Origin: Tragulus kanchil
Lineage: Eukaryota; Chordata; Mammalia; Artiodactyla; Tragulidae
Direction of reading: 5' to 3'
NCBI GenBank assembly: GCA_022376925.1
Contig: JAIOJX010000032.1
Span: 207,138,939-207,202,938 of the forward strand
Length of the DNA: 64,000 bases
Positions 39,976 through 52,983 of this stretch are shown here, one piece after another; position 1 is the first letter of the stretch; the number at the start of each line of letters is the position of its first letter. Under the pieces are notes generated by a model. That model was not told where the DNA came from. It ran no database searches and saw nothing but the letters and a program-made list of their open reading frames with translations. The translations under genes were made by a program, and so were the position numbers.

Positions 39976-40751
39976 AAAAAATAGCTGAATTCTATTAGTT
40001 AACATTTAGCTATTCTTTCGGCATCAATAAACAGGATTGGTCTACAGTTTCCTTTTTCTTGATTGTTTATACAGTACTGGTATAAATGTTACTCTGGCTT
40101 CTTAAAAAGAATCTGGAAGGGGCTTCCCTGGTTGTCCAGTGAGTAAGGACACTGCCTTGCAGTGCAAGGGGCGCCGGTTCGATCCCTGACCTGGGAAGAT
40201 CCCACGTGCTGCCTAGCGGCTGGATTGATGTGTCCAACTACTGAGCTGGAGCTCTGGAATGCATGCGTCCAGAGCCACTGCTCTGCAACGAGAGAGGCCA
40301 CTGCGATGGGAGGCCCACACAGGCCAAAGAACAAAATGGATGAAAATAAATGAATAAAGAAACCAATAATAGAAGTCAAAATTCAAAAAAAAAAAAATAG
40401 CTGAATTCTATTAGTTAACATTTAGCTATTCTTTCGGCATCAATAAACAGGATTGGTCTACAGTTTCCTTTTTCTTGATTGTTTATACAGTACTGGTATA
40501 AATGTTACTCTGGCTTCTTAAAAAGAATCTGGAAGGGGCTTCCCTGGTTGTCCAGTGAGTAAGGACACTGCCTTGCAGTGCAAGGGGCGCCGGTTCGATC
40601 CCTGACCTGGGAAGATCCCACGTGCTGCCTAGCGGCTGGATTGATGTGTCCAACTACTGAGCTGGAGCTCTGGAATGCATGCGTCCAGAGCCACTGCTCT
40701 GCAACGAGAGAGGCCACTGCGATGGGAGGCCCACACAGACCAAAAGAACAA
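39919..40751. repeat. Tandem duplication L, period 416 bp
   Basis: 39919-40335 and 40336-40751 repeat. Unlike the other blocks, both breakpoints lie at the same place (the ATGGATGAAA/ATGGAAATAA region) in two related SINEs, the pattern expected from unequal recombination or a graph loop between SINE copies. Confidence 0.93.
40119..40335 (+). mobile_element. Palindrome-bearing SINE (complete copy at 40535-40820)
   Basis: Head ggggcttccctggttgtcca, ccttgcagtgcaagg and ggagctctggaatgcatgcg. This unit is joined to the tail of the preceding SINE; the unit at 40535-40820 keeps its own tail (accaatagaagtggcacccc and an A run). Confidence 0.88.
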
Positions 40752-41180
40752 AAATGGAAATAAATGAAAGACCAATAGAAGTGGCACCCCCACCCAAAAA
40801 AATTAAAAAAAAAAAAAAAAATCTGGAAGCTTTTCTGCCTTTATGTCCTGTAACAGTTAAAATAGTATTAGAGTTATCCATTCCTTGAAGGTTTAATAGA
40901 ATTTTTCTATGAAATTATTTGAACCTGGTTATTACTGTTATTGATGGAGGTAGATGAGAACCTCTTCAACAACTTTCTGTATTTTTTTCTTTGGTCTACT
41001 TAGATTTTCAATCTCTTCAGTGGTAAGTTACTGGTAATTAGCTTCTTCCTAGAAAATGATGTATTTCATAGAAATTCTCACATTGATTTGTCTATGGTCA
41101 TTCTCCCTATCTATACCAAAGAATTAACTCTTCAGTTTATTTTTCAGTTGTACTGTGTCTGTTACTAATTCAAGAGCTAG

Positions 41181-41685
41181 TGCAATAGTTTACAACCTCC
41201 TGGGGCTGAGAGCAATGGCAGGCAGGCAAATCTCTGAGCCTCTCTACTCTCTTCAACAGAACAGCTCCACTTTTTTCTATGTGGCATGTGCAGTTCTCAT
41301 GTAATATTTTATTTGAAAGGAAAAAAAAAGACTGATAAAAAAATATAAAAGCTTGAAAATCAATTGATTCCTGTTTATATACATGCTTGAAGTGCTTTAA
41401 CTTTCTGTTTTATACATTATGCTAAAGAATACAGTAAATTCTTTACTAAAAAGACTTAGAACTAGTTGCAGTCTTGAGTTCTTTCAGTTCTACTTACTAT
41501 AAACAAGGATCAACAAAAGAATATCCCTATTGATATTATTAACATGTTGTATATATATACCATGTATGGCCTATACATGGATACAGTAATTTAAGAATAA
41601 TTCATCAACCAAGTACATTTCTTAAAGTGATAATTATAGAGTTCAGAGTTAATTTCTGAAAAACAGACCAAATCTCACCACTTAC
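41181..41685. other. Intron 6 donor side, no recognised feature
   Basis: AT-rich single-copy sequence up to the exon 6 donor. No repeat or RNA gene recognised. Confidence 0.5.
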
Positions 41686-41753
41686 CCCAAGTAAATGAAT
41701 GAGAAAAAGAACAGCAGCAATAGGGACGAAATAATAAGCCAAGCATGGATAAC
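41686..41753 (-). CDS. PSEN1: PSEN1 exon 6 (TM3)
   Basis: 68 bp; acceptor TTTCTAG (ends 41754), donor GTAAGTGG (from 41685). It reads VIHAWLIISSLLLLFFFSFI then YLG, the third transmembrane segment. The last bases join exon 7 to give Leu-Gly-Glu-Val. Length and phase match mammalian PSEN1. This exon is in single-copy sequence. Confidence 0.95.
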
Positions 41754-42029
41754 CTAGAAAAGAATTTCAATATAATTAACAGATCCCATAACCTAAGAAA
41801 AGAAACACAAATTTCTTACTTCAAGAATAGTACGTTATTTCTGTATATGTTATGATTTTCAACAAGACCCAAGCAGCACTGAGAACACTGAATACCCATA
41901 ACAGAAGTCTCTGGTGTTGAACTACTCATAAAATAGTAATTTCAGAAATATACATGGAGACATTCATTCCTTTAGAAATAGGTACAATTTTTAAAAGTAA
42001 ATAATATATTCAGAATAACAAACTATCAA

Positions 42030-42880
42030 AGACAACCTATGGAAAGGGAGAAAATATCTGCAAATGATATGACTGACAAGGGGTTAGTATCCAAAATATA
42101 TTAACAAATCACAACTCAATATCAAAAAAACAAACAGCCCAATCAAAAACTGGGAGAAGACATTTTTTCAAACAATACATACACGTGGTCAACAGATGAA
42201 AAGATGCTCAGTACCATTAAATAGTAGAGAAATGCAAATCAACACAATGAGGTATCATCCCATAATTCTCAGAATGGCTATCATCAAAATGACCACAAAT
42301 AACAGATGCTGGGAGGATGTAGAAAAAGTGAACTTTTACACACTGTTAATAGCAATGAAAACTGCTGCAGTCACTGTGAAAAATAAAACGGAGGTTCCTC
42401 AAAAAACTAAAATTACCATATGATCCAGCAATTCCACTCTTCGATACATATCCAGAAAATAAAATCACTAATTTGAAAAGATACATGCCCCGATATGTTC
42501 ACAGTAGCATTATTTGCAATAGGCAACATATAGAAGCAATCCAAATGCCCATCAACATACGAATGGATAAAGAAGATATAGTGTATACACACACACATAC
42601 ACACACACAAACTCTCTCTCACACACTGGAATACCACTCAGCCTTAAAAAAAGAATGAAATTCTGCCACTTACAGAAACATGGGTGGACGCAGAGAACAT
42701 TAGGTTTAGTGCAATAAGTCAGAGAAACACAAACACTGTATGACAATATTTATATGTGGAATCTGAAAAATAATACAAGTGAATGTACATACAAAACAGA
42801 AATAGACGCAGAGATACAGAAAAAAAAACAAAAAACAACAACAGTGGTTACCAAAGCCGAATGGGAAGTGAGGGATACAA
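42030..42880 (+). repeat. L1 ORF2 3' relic, sense
   Basis: actgacaaggggttagtatc, gaaatgcaaatcaacacaat, atgatccagcaattccactc and gaataccactcagccttaaa are standard L1 3' phrases. No intact frame. Confidence 0.8.
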
Positions 42881-43460
42881 ATTAGGAGTCTGCCACTGTT
42901 CACTGCAGGACTATCTACAGCAGCCAGGACATGGAAGCATCTTAAATGTCCATCAGCAGAGGAATGGGTTATGATGATGTGGTACAGATATACAATGGAA
43001 TACCACTCAGACATAAAAAGAACAAAATAATGCCATTTGTAGCAACATGAATGGACTTAGACATACTGACTAGATCAAACACAGAAAGACAAATCTCATA
43101 TGATATCACTTATATGTGGAATCCATAAAAAGGAGGGTTACAAGTGAACTTACAAAACAGAAACAGAGTCACAGATGTAGAGAACTTATGGTTACCAGGA
43201 GACAGATGGAGGGAGGGATAACTTGGGAGACTGGGACTGACATATACATATTACACTACCCAAAACAGACAACTAGTAAGAACCTGCTGAATAGCACAGG
43301 GAACTCTACTCAATATTTCTGTGATAGCCTACATGGGAAAAGAATCTTAAAAACAAAAAAAGAGAGAAAGAGAATGGACTGTTACATACATAAGTAATTC
43401 ATTTTCCTGTACAACCCAAATTAACACAGCATTGTAAATCCAATAAAAGTTTTAAAAAAA
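42881..43460 (+). repeat. L1 3' end with poly(A) signal region, sense
   Basis: Second L1 piece in the same orientation: aatgtccatcagcagaggaa, tatgtggaatccataaaaag, ggttaccaggagacagatgg, ending aacacagcattgtaaatcca then ataaaagtttt, the usual artiodactyl L1 3' terminus. Confidence 0.82.
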
Positions 43461-44017
43461 TTATGGGTATGGCATTAAGAGATACAAACCACTACATATA
43501 AATAGATAAGCAAAAAGAATATATTTTATAAATTAACTATATTTCAGTGAGAGAAGTTCAACAGAGTCAACCGTTAACGTTCAAACTTTAAAGAAGCAGT
43601 ATTTTCAATGGAGGAATTTTGATGTATTCCTACAATAAACAGTAAATATATAAATAAGATAACTGATAATAAATTGATAAAATACTGGATAAATCAAGCT
43701 CAACAAAACTGAGAATCAGAAATTCAGTTAAATGACCACTGTACACATACATTAACTGTACAGAGAAAACAGGCCTTATAAATTTTATAACCATTTAAAG
43801 AATATTCAGTATCTGAGGTTTCAATAAATATTAGTAGTCTACGTTTATTTTATTTGGTTCATTAATAATACTTATATTTCAGTCCGTCATTATTATGCAC
43901 AATTCATATAGCACAATATAAATACTAGTCACTACTCATTTAAAGCCTATTAAAATGAGAGACAGAACCAGAACTTGATTTTTTTTTTTTTCCAGAACTT
44001 GATTTTTAATTAATTAT

Positions 44018-44132
44018 TTTTTGTGACAAGCCACGTAGTATGCAGGATCTTACTTTCCTGACAAGGAATAGAAACCATGCCCCCTGAAATGGAAACACGG
44101 AGTCTTAACCACTGGACCACCAGAGAAGTCCC
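44018..44132 (-). mobile_element. Short tRNA-derived SINE
   Basis: Minus-strand: tgacaagccacgtagtatgc, aggatcttactttcctgaca, head ccactggaccaccagagaag. Copied at 45196-45308. Confidence 0.8.
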
Positions 44133-44461
44133 TAGAATCTGATTAATCTATTATACTATCTAAGATAAAGAGATTTTATGGCAATTTTATGTAATGAGTA
44201 TATTTGTGAAAATACTATATAACTCAAGGAGTCTGTATTTTTAAAAAACAGAATGGAGAAACATGATAAACTGCCAAGTAATTTTTAACCAAAAGTGAAA
44301 TTACTTTGAGGTAGATACACCCATAATAAGCTTTATTCATTCAATGAACTTTTTATTGTTTAATGACAGAAGGAGCTACTTAACCACCAACTTTTCCAAA
44401 CATATTTCTTAACCAGAAAAGATCAAATAAAACCTTAAAGGAATAAAAAAGAAAAGCTCCA

Positions 44462-44780
44462 AGGCTTCCCTGGTGGCCCAGTGGTAAAGAATCAGCCTGT
44501 CAATGCAGGAGACATGGGTTTGACTCCTCATCCAGGAAGATTCCCACGTGGCTCAGAACTAAGCTCCTGCAACCCTAATATTGAGCCTTTGCTCTAGAGC
44601 CCAGGAGCCACACCAGCAAGCCCATGTGCCACAACTACTGAAGCCTAGGAACCTAGAGCCTGTACTCCCCAACAAGAGAAGCCACCACAATGAGAAGTTC
44701 AAGCATCACAACTAGAGAAAAGCCCACAGAGCAGTGAAGACCCAGAACAGCCAAAAATAAACAAACAAAATTATAAAACG
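44462..44780 (+). mobile_element. CHR-type SINE, full length
   Basis: Flanked by aaaagaaaagctccaa before and after (44447-44462 and 44782-44797). Head ggcttccctggtggcccagt, ccccaacaagagaagccacc, end agacccagaacagccaaaaa. Copied at 45638-45956. Confidence 0.92.
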
Positions 44781-46042
44781 AAAAAGAAAAGCTCCAAATC
44801 AACAATAGTATTTTGTTTTCATTTAAAGGAAAAAATCTCACATCCACCTCCCAGGTTCAGTTTTTGTTCCAAAAATATCAAACGACAAAACTGAATCAGA
44901 AATTCAGTTAAATGACCACTGTACACATACATTAACTGTACAGAGAAAACAGGCCTTATAAATTTTATAACCATTTAAAGAATATTCAGTATCTGAGGTT
45001 TCAATAAATATTAGTAGTCTACGTTTATTTTATTTGGTTCATTAATAATACTTATATTTCAGTCCGTCATTATTATGCACAATTCATATAGCACAATATA
45101 AATACTAGTCACTACTCATTTAAAGCCTATTAAAATGAGAGACAGAACCAGAACTTGATTTTTTTTACCAGAACTTGATTTTTAATTAATTATTTTTTGT
45201 GACAAGCCACGTAGTATGCAGGATCTTACTTTCCTGACAAGGAATAGAAACCATGCCCCCTGAAATGGAAACACGGAGTCTTAACCACTGGACCACCAGA
45301 GAAGTCCCTAGAATCTGATTAATCTATTATACTATCTAAGATAAAGAGATTTTATGGCAATTTTATGTAATGAGTATATTTGTGAAAATACTATATAACT
45401 CAAGGAGTCTGTATTTTTAAAAAACAGAATGGAGAAACATGATAAACTGCCAAGTAATTTTTAACCAAAAGTGAAATTACTTTGAGGTAGATACACCCAT
45501 AATAAGCTTTATTCATTCAATGAACTTTTTATTGTTTAATGACAGAAGGAGCTACTTAACCACCAACTTTTCCAAACATATTTCTTAACCAGAAAAGATC
45601 AAATAAAACCTTAAAGGAATAAAAAAGAAAAGCTCCAAGGCTTCCCTGGTGGCCCAGTGGTAAAGAATCAGCCTGTCAATGCAGGAGACATGGGTTTGAC
45701 TCCTCATCCAGGAAGATTCCCACGTGGCTCAGAACTAAGCTCCTGCAACCCTAATATTGAGCCTTTGCTCTAGAGCCCAGGAGCCACACCAGCAAGCCCA
45801 TGTGCCACAACTACTGAAGCCTAGGAACCTAGAGCCTGTACTCCCCAACAAGAGAAGCCACCACAATGAGAAGTTCAAGCATCACAACTAGAGAAAAGCC
45901 CACAGAGCAGTGAAGACCCAGAACAGCCAAAAATAAACAAACAAAATTATAAAACGAAAAAGAAAAGCTCCAAATCAACAATAGTATTTTGTTTTCATTT
46001 AAAGGAAAAAAATCTCGCACATCCACCTCCCAGGTTCAGTTG

Positions 46043-47524
46043 TTCCAATTTTCCTGTTCTAAATGATCAAAATCTAGCTGTTACTAAACTCAACATTAGA
46101 ATCTATGCTCATTTTCTCTTGTGGCTCTATTTTGATCATTCAAGGTGACCAGTGATTATTAAATCCTTTGAAAAAAGATTTCCTAAAAATTCTCTCTGCT
46201 TTTCTTTAAAATAACTCTGTAAAATGTTACAACTTGGGAGAAGGTCAAAAGAGTGGTATCATCATGAAAGTTGGTATTCCTTCAACAGTTAAATATTCTA
46301 AATTGACTATCTGAATACAACAAATTTAATTTCTGGTGTTCTTCCACAAAAACGTCCCCTAACATTTTATTATAAAAATTTTCAAACACATGGTGAACCA
46401 CTGTCTACAAAGCACCTAAGTTCTACATTCACACTTGCTATACTTGTTTTCTAACACTTCTTATCTGTCTCTCCATCCATTAATCCATTAAAACAGTCCA
46501 GTGTTGTTAACAGTCTACTTACATGCATGACCCCCCAATTTGATGTTTCCCTTATACACGGAATCTGTGCGGGTTTCCTTTTTCCCAATTTTATGCTAGG
46601 ATTAGTATGTAGTATACGAACACTTTTCAGCATTTTTAATTCTCTAGGATAAGTCCTCAAAGCAATATTACAGAATCAAAGTGTACAGATATTTTCTAAT
46701 TACTGATTATTGATAAATACTAGCTTAGTGATTCCACAAATAAGGCCTGATTAATCTTTACCAAGTCAATAATAAATATGTTAACTTGTTATTTTAATAA
46801 ATATATTTTTTGTTAGTGAGGAAATATATATACATTTCTATTCCTCTCCTGGCCATCCACATTTCCTTCATAATTTCTCTGCTTGGGTTTTTAAATATCT
46901 TCTTAGGATATTCATAATTATTCATAAGTGCTTTTCACACTGAAAAAATATTAGTCCTTACCTTGTAATAATTGTTTTCTTACTAGGTTAATCACTGATG
47001 TTAGGATTTTCTGAATTATTACCTGAATTCAAAGCCTCTTCTGATGACTAAGTCTAACACCTCCCCTCTTCCTAGAACATCAGGTGGTAAAATAGGCCTT
47101 TCTCATCTTGCAAAAATCCCTAGTTCGGCTTTCCTGTGTCAGTGCGAAAGGCTCTGAAACAAGAGAGCCCTGCTTCAGTACAGAACAGCAAGGATCTCCT
47201 CTAAATACTGAATTACCTAGGCCAGAAATCATGTGACTTCAGTAAGCTATATGGTTTTACCTATATCAAATGATATATAATAATTAACTGCCTTTTCCAT
47301 TTCTCTCTTTTTAAGGTTTGTTTGGTCTTTTAGCTTCTTGTGCTTCTCAGAGACATTGCACAATCCAACTTCTGACACAACAGGTCCTCAGGCCTTATTT
47401 CCAAACAGGTTCTGGCAAGTTTCTGAATTTCTGACTCAAAAGTTCCCTTTTATTTTTATACTAGGAGTCAAAGTAAACAACTTGTTGCTATAGAATTGGT
47501 TGGGCTTGCAAGACATAAACACTT
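46043..47524. other. Intron 5, AT-rich, no recognised gene
   Basis: 46365-46500 (tttattataaaaattttcaa, acacatggtgaaccactg) resembles an old dispersed LINE-like repeat. The rest is unassigned. The block from 46314 is copied to 48736 by duplication N. Confidence 0.5.
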
Positions 47525-48736
47525 AATACAACAAATTTAATTTCTGGTGTTCTTCCACAAAAACGTCCCCTAACATTTTATTATAAAAATTTTCAAACAC
47601 ATGGTGAACCACTGTCTACAAAGCACCTAAGTTCTACATTCACACTTGCTATACTTGTTTTCTAACACTTCTTATCTGTCTCTCCATCCATTAATCCATT
47701 AAAACAGTCCAGTGTTGTTAACAGTCTACTTACATGCATGACCCCCCAATTTGATGTTTCCCTTATACACGGAATCTGTGCGGGTTTCCTTTTTCCCAAT
47801 TTTATGCTAGGATTAGTATGTAGTATACGAACACTTTTCAGCATTTTTAATTCTCTAGGATAAGTCCTCAAAGCAATATTACAGAATCAAAGTGTACAGA
47901 TATTTTCTAATTACTGATTATTGATAAATACTAGCTTAGTGATTCCACAAATAAGGCCTGATTAATCTTTACCAAGTCAATAATAAATATGTTAACTTGT
48001 TATTTTAATAAATATATTTTTTGTTAGTGAGGAAATATATATACATTTCTATTCCTCTCCTGGCCATCCACATTTCCTTCATAATTTCTCTGCTTGGGTT
48101 TTTAAATATCTTCTTAGGATATTCATAATTATTCATAAGTGCTTTTCACACTGAAAAAATATTAGTCCTTACCTTGTAATAATTGTTTTCTTACTAGGTT
48201 AATCACTGATGTTAGGATTTTCTGAATTATTACCTGAATTCAAAGCCTCTTCTGATGACTAAGTCTAACACCTCCCCTCTTCCTAGAACATCAGGTGGTA
48301 AAATAGGCCTTTCTCATCTTGCAAAAATCCCTAGTTCGGCTTTCCTGTGTCAGTGCGAAAGGCTCTGAAACAAGAGAGCCCTGCTTCAGTACAGAACAGC
48401 AAGGATCTCCTCTAAATACTGAATTACCTAGGCCAGAAATCATGTGACTTCAGTAAGCTATATGGTTTTACCTATATCAAATGATATATAATAATTAACT
48501 GCCTTTTCCATTTCTCTCTTTTTAAGGTTTGTTTGGTCTTTTAGCTTCTTGTGCTTCTCAGAGACATTGCACAATCCAACTTCTGACACAACAGGTCCTC
48601 AGGCCTTATTTCCAAACAGGTTCTGGCAAGTTTCTGAATTTCTGACTCAAAAGTTCCCTTTTATTTTTATACTAGGAGTCAAAGTAAACAACTTGTTGCT
48701 ATAGAATTGGTTGGGCTTGCCAAGACATAAACACTT
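46314..48736. repeat. Tandem duplication N, period 1211 bp
   Basis: 46314-47524 is followed directly by 47525-48736 with one extra C. The shared junction bases are AATA. The content is AT-rich intron with no coding sequence. Confidence 0.97.
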
Positions 48737-49615
48737 AATAAAGCAAAACGAAATAACACAAATGAACAGATGAATGTGGAAATCCAGGTAAGTATAAGCC
48801 TTTTAGACTGTTTAACATGAAGCACTAACTAAAAGATGCATAAAACTGACCAAAAATAGCTCAAGCTAGGTTCTAGTTAACATGAGGTAAAAGCTCACTC
48901 CATCCTGTTCCTCCTATCAAATACACTTATAAAACGTGGACTGAACACACGCAGCTGCCAGAAGGCTGGGGAATCAGAAGTACCAGGAAGTCAGCACTAA
49001 GTTTACCCCTTCCTCCCTCCAGCCCTACCCACCCCCACCTGAATTCAACACAACCCAAGTGGGATTTAGCAAGACAATGCACTCTCTAAGTTCCTGCTGG
49101 AGAAGCAGAAAGAGGCTCCAAACACCAAAGAAGGATGCAAATCCCTAGGGGACCCCCCACTAACAAGGGAAGAACAAAAGTAGCACATAATCCAGATACA
49201 AGTCACAAAGAGAGACTAATCAATGTAGAGAAATGGAACTGGCAGGTAGACATTTCTAGGTACAGAAAATCATGAAAAAAAAAAAAAAAAGTGAGACATG
49301 AGCACACTTAAGCAGCAGCAGAATGGGTTTTCACGGGTTTACACAGTTTGCTCTTTGGTCTCTGGGTGAAGATGACTACGTCCTGTTACATCACATCTTT
49401 TGTCTTCAATCTCCAGATTCTGAGGTCAGACTGCAAATGGTCATCACTTACATTGATGCTTCCACCCACTCAACAAACAAGGTTAAACTCTGTATAATTT
49501 TAGTTTGTGAACAGTGAAAAGGTGAATAGTGAAAAAGTATTCAATCTTATTAATATTCAACTAAATGCAAATTAAGACATTTCTGCTTCATCTGTAAGGG
49601 TTAACACAGTTTATC

Positions 49616-49649
<34 letters not shown>
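48737..49649. other. Intron 5, no recognised gene; GT microsatellite
   Basis: Single-copy sequence with an A run at about 49273-49290 and a (GT)n tract at 49625-49652. No exon-like or RNA feature. Confidence 0.55.
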
Positions 49650-49655
<6 letters not shown>

Positions 49656-49757
49656 GTACTGTGTAGCATGCAGGATCTTAGTTACCCCAGGGGTCAAACT
49701 CATGCTTCCCTGCGGTGGAAGTGTGGAGTCTTAACCATTGGACTGCGAGGGAATTTC
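49650..49757 (-). mobile_element. SINE fragment
   Basis: Minus-strand: gtagcatgcaggatcttagt, ggggtcaaactcatgcttcc, head cttaaccattggactgcgag. Confidence 0.75.
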
Positions 49758-50252
49758 TTGCACAGGTATTTTAAACATTCAATGCTGGTGAAGGTAGGGT
49801 AAGACAGCCTTATTCACTAGTGTTAAATACAAACTGATACTATCATTTTGAATACAAAATTCTGCATAACAAGACAGGTAAAAATACGTAGATAATTGGC
49901 TCCAGAAATTCTGTGCCTAGGATTATGCCCTAAAGAAATAATTTTAAAAACTGAAAAGCTCTATGCATAAAGAAATTCAGTTTCTTAGAATAGTGACAAT
50001 CTGGAAACAAATGTCCAAATTAGGGGAAGTAGATAACAATATACTCATTGAGTCAAATACTACGTAGTCACTGCATGCATTTTCTAAGGATTTATAATAT
50101 GAGAAAAATGCTTACGGCAAAGTATAGTTTTAAAAAAGGAAACCCACTTATGACATATTAGATTTTAACCATGTTAAGAATATATAGAAGTAGATAAGGG
50201 ATATACACTAGTAAAAAGTGTGTAGAACTCAGTATCTGAAAAGTTAGTTTTT
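49758..50252. other. Intron 5, old L1-like sequence
   Basis: Phrases such as ctgtgcctaggattatgccc and aagaaattcag with tagtgacaatctggaaacaa suggest an old sense LINE fragment. No gene. Confidence 0.45.
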
Positions 50253-50564
50253 TTTTTTTTTTTTTAATTTTGGGGGGTGGTGGGGTGGAGAGGCAGGGGA
50301 GCAGGTGGGCTACTTCCATTGGTCTTTCATTTGTCTATTTTCATCCATCTTTGTTCTCTGGCCCATGTGGGCCTCCTATCGCGGCGGCCTCTGTGTCGCA
50401 GAGCACCAGCCTTGGGCGCATGCGCTCCAGAGCTCCGGCTTGGTAATTGGACACATCAGTCCAGCTGCTTCGCGGCACGTGGGATCTTCCCAGGTCAGGG
50501 ATCGAACCGGTGCCCCTTGCACTGCAAGGTGGTGTCCCTACCCACTGGACCACCAGGGAAGCCC
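50253..50564 (-). mobile_element. Young palindrome-bearing SINE
   Basis: Minus-strand: T run, G-rich stretch, ccattggtctttcatttgtc, gggcgcatgcgctccagagc, ccttgcactgcaagg and head ggaccaccagggaagccc. The head-side 230 bp recur at 51479-51709 through duplication O. Confidence 0.92.
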
Positions 50565-52624
50565 TAGTATTTCTTTTATTTGAGAATGAGCCTAAAGGTT
50601 CATGACCTGTAATAATCTATCACTTTTCTGAGGCATGAATCTGAGACATGTGCCAGGTAGGTGAATTTCACAGGTGAGTCACTTCGGTAGTGAGGTAGGG
50701 AAGCAGAGGCTGGGAAGTCTGGGTCTGGGTCTGGGTCTTTATTGCACAAGCGCCCCTGCCTTTACTTCCCAAGCAAAAAATTCCTGTTGATGCAGGTGAA
50801 AAGGTGAAGGAATGGACGGGAATTCAGCCAGTCACCAGTAAGTTCAACATCGGCACCTGAAGGTGGCTTCACTGTTTTATATTCAAGCTGAAGAAGCTTC
50901 CTAGGTTGGCCAGTGGTAAAGAACCCGCCTGCCAATGCAGGAGCCTCAGAAGACTAGGGTTCACTCTCTGGGTCAGGAAGATCCCCTGGAGTAGGAAATG
51001 GAAACCTATTCCAATATTCTTGCTGGGAAATCCCATAGACAAAGGAGCCTGGCGGACCACAGTCCATCGGGTCACAAAGAGTTGGACACAATTGAGCATG
51101 CAAACACTCAGGTCAGGCTGAAAACCTGAATTTCTGTAGTTATACATTATTTTATGGAGAGAATTACATCATAGACTGCTATTTGTTAATGAGAGAATTC
51201 ACAAAGGTCTTAGGATATACTCCTCTGGAATGTCCTAAGTATACTGCAAATCAAAATGTTAAAACCATTTAGACTGTGATATTCTATTAAAATATGCATT
51301 TTTCAAGTATGCCTTTTATAATTTTCAAATGTTCCACAAATGAGGGGGAAAGCTAAAAATTAACTTAGTTCTAGAACGTAAGACCTTTTTCTGTATTAGA
51401 TCAAGTAAGGAGACAGAAAAATTCAGTCATAAAAAAGAAGATGGTGGAGGGCTTCCCTGGTGGTTCAGTGGTAAAGAATCTATTTTCATCCATCTTTGTT
51501 CTCTGGCCCATGTGGGCCTCCTATCGCGGCGGCCTCTGTGTCGCAGAGCACCAGCCTTGGGCGCATGCGCTCCAGAGCTCCGGCTTGGTAATTGGACACA
51601 TCAGTCCAGCTGCTTCGCGGCACGTGGGATCTTCCCAGGTCAGGGATCGAACCGGTGCCCCTTGCACTGCAAGGTGGTGTCCCTACCCACTGGACCACCA
51701 GGGAAGCCCTAGTATTTCTTTTATTTGAGAATGAGCCTAAAGGTTCATGACCTGTAATAATCTATCACTTTTCTGAGGCATGAATCTGAGACATGTGCCA
51801 GGTAGGTGAATTTCACAGGTGAGTCACTTCGGTAGTGAGGTAGGGAAGCAGAGGCTGGGAAGTCTGGGTCTGGGTCTGGGTCTTTATTGCACAAGCGCCC
51901 CTGCCTTTACTTCCCAAGCAAAAAATTCCTGTTGATGCAGGTGAAAAGGTGAAGGAATGGACGGGAATTCAGCCAGTCACCAGTAAGTTCAACATCGGCA
52001 CCTGAAGGTGGCTTCACTGTTTTATATTCAAGCTGAAGAAGCTTCCTAGGTTGGCCAGTGGTAAAGAACCCGCCTGCCAATGCAGGAGCCTCAGAAGACT
52101 AGGGTTCACTCTCTGGGTCAGGAAGATCCCCTGGAGTAGGAAATGGAAACCTATTCCAATATTCTTGCTGGGAAATCCCATAGACAAAGGAGCCTGGCGG
52201 ACCACAGTCCATCGGGTCACAAAGAGTTGGACACAATTGAGCATGCAAACACTCAGGTCAGGCTGAAAACCTGAATTTCTGTAGTTATACATTATTTTAT
52301 GGAGAGAATTACATCATAGACTGCTATTTGTTAATGAGAGAATTCACAAAGGTCTTAGGATATACTCCTCTGGAATGTCCTAAGTATACTGCAAATCAAA
52401 ATGTTAAAACCATTTAGACTGTGATATTCTATTAAAATATCCATTTTTCATGTATGCCTTTTTATAATTTTCAAATGTTCCACAAATGAGGGGGAAAGCT
52501 AAAAATTAACTTAGTTCTAGAACGTAAGACCTTTTTCTGTATTAGATCAAGTAAGGAGACAGAAAAATTCAGTCATAAAAAAGAAGATGGTGGAGGGCTT
52601 CCCTGGTGGTTCAGTGGTAAAGAA
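50334..52624. repeat. Tandem duplication O, period 1145 bp
   Basis: 50334-51478 is followed directly by 51479-52624. The shared junction bases are TCTA. Both ends lie inside SINEs: the left in a young minus-strand SINE, the right about 30 bp into a plus-strand CHR-type SINE, making a false head-to-head SINE chimera at 51449-51709. Confidence 0.97.
50894..51110 (+). mobile_element. Bov-A-type SINE
   Basis: Head gaagcttcctaggttggcca, ctgccaatgcaggagcctca, ccctggagtaggaaatggaa, gcggaccacagtccatcggg. Copied at 52039-52255. Confidence 0.9.
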
Positions 52625-52946
52625 TCTACTTGCCAGTGCAGTAGACATGGGTTCAATCCCTGATCTGGGAAGATCCCACATGTTGCAGAGCAACTAAGCC
52701 CGTGTGCCATAACTACTAAGCCTGTGCTCTAGAGCCTGGGAGTCACAACTACTGAGCCCATGTGCCACAACTACTGAAGCCTCCAAGCTCTAAAGCCCAC
52801 GCTCCCCAACAAGAGAAGCCATCACAATGAGAAGCCTGAGTATTTCAACTGAAGAGTAGTTCCTGCTTGCCCCAACTAGAGAAAAGCCCACGCAGCAACA
52901 AAGGTTCAGCCAAAAATAAGCAAACAAAATTACTAAAAAAAAAAAA
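52595..52946 (+). mobile_element. CHR-type SINE beside PSEN1 exon 5
   Basis: Head gggcttccctggtggttcag, ggttcaatccctgatctggg, ctccccaacaagagaagcca, A run at the end. Flanked by aagatggtgga and aagatagtgga. Its tail is 37 bp from the exon 5 donor, antisense to PSEN1. A 29-bp head piece is at 51450-51478. Confidence 0.92.
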
Positions 52947-52983
52947 AGATAGTGGAAAGCAAAGCTCTGTGTCTCAGGCTCAC

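Larger units (their letters stand above)
39040..41180 (-). repeat. Antisense L1 ORF2 relic, split by SINEs
   Basis: 39150-39372, 39985-40118 and 40822-41180 resemble antisense L1 ORF2 (cctcatcttgacctaacatt, aggattggtctacagtttcc, tagattttcaatctcttcag). A Bov-A SINE, two other SINEs and duplication L interrupt it. Confidence 0.6.
43714..46042. repeat. Tandem duplication M, period about 1180 bp
   Basis: 43714-44861 and 44894-46042 match, with a shorter T run and a CG gain near the ends. A 32-bp link separates them. Two SINEs are copied. Confidence 0.95.
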
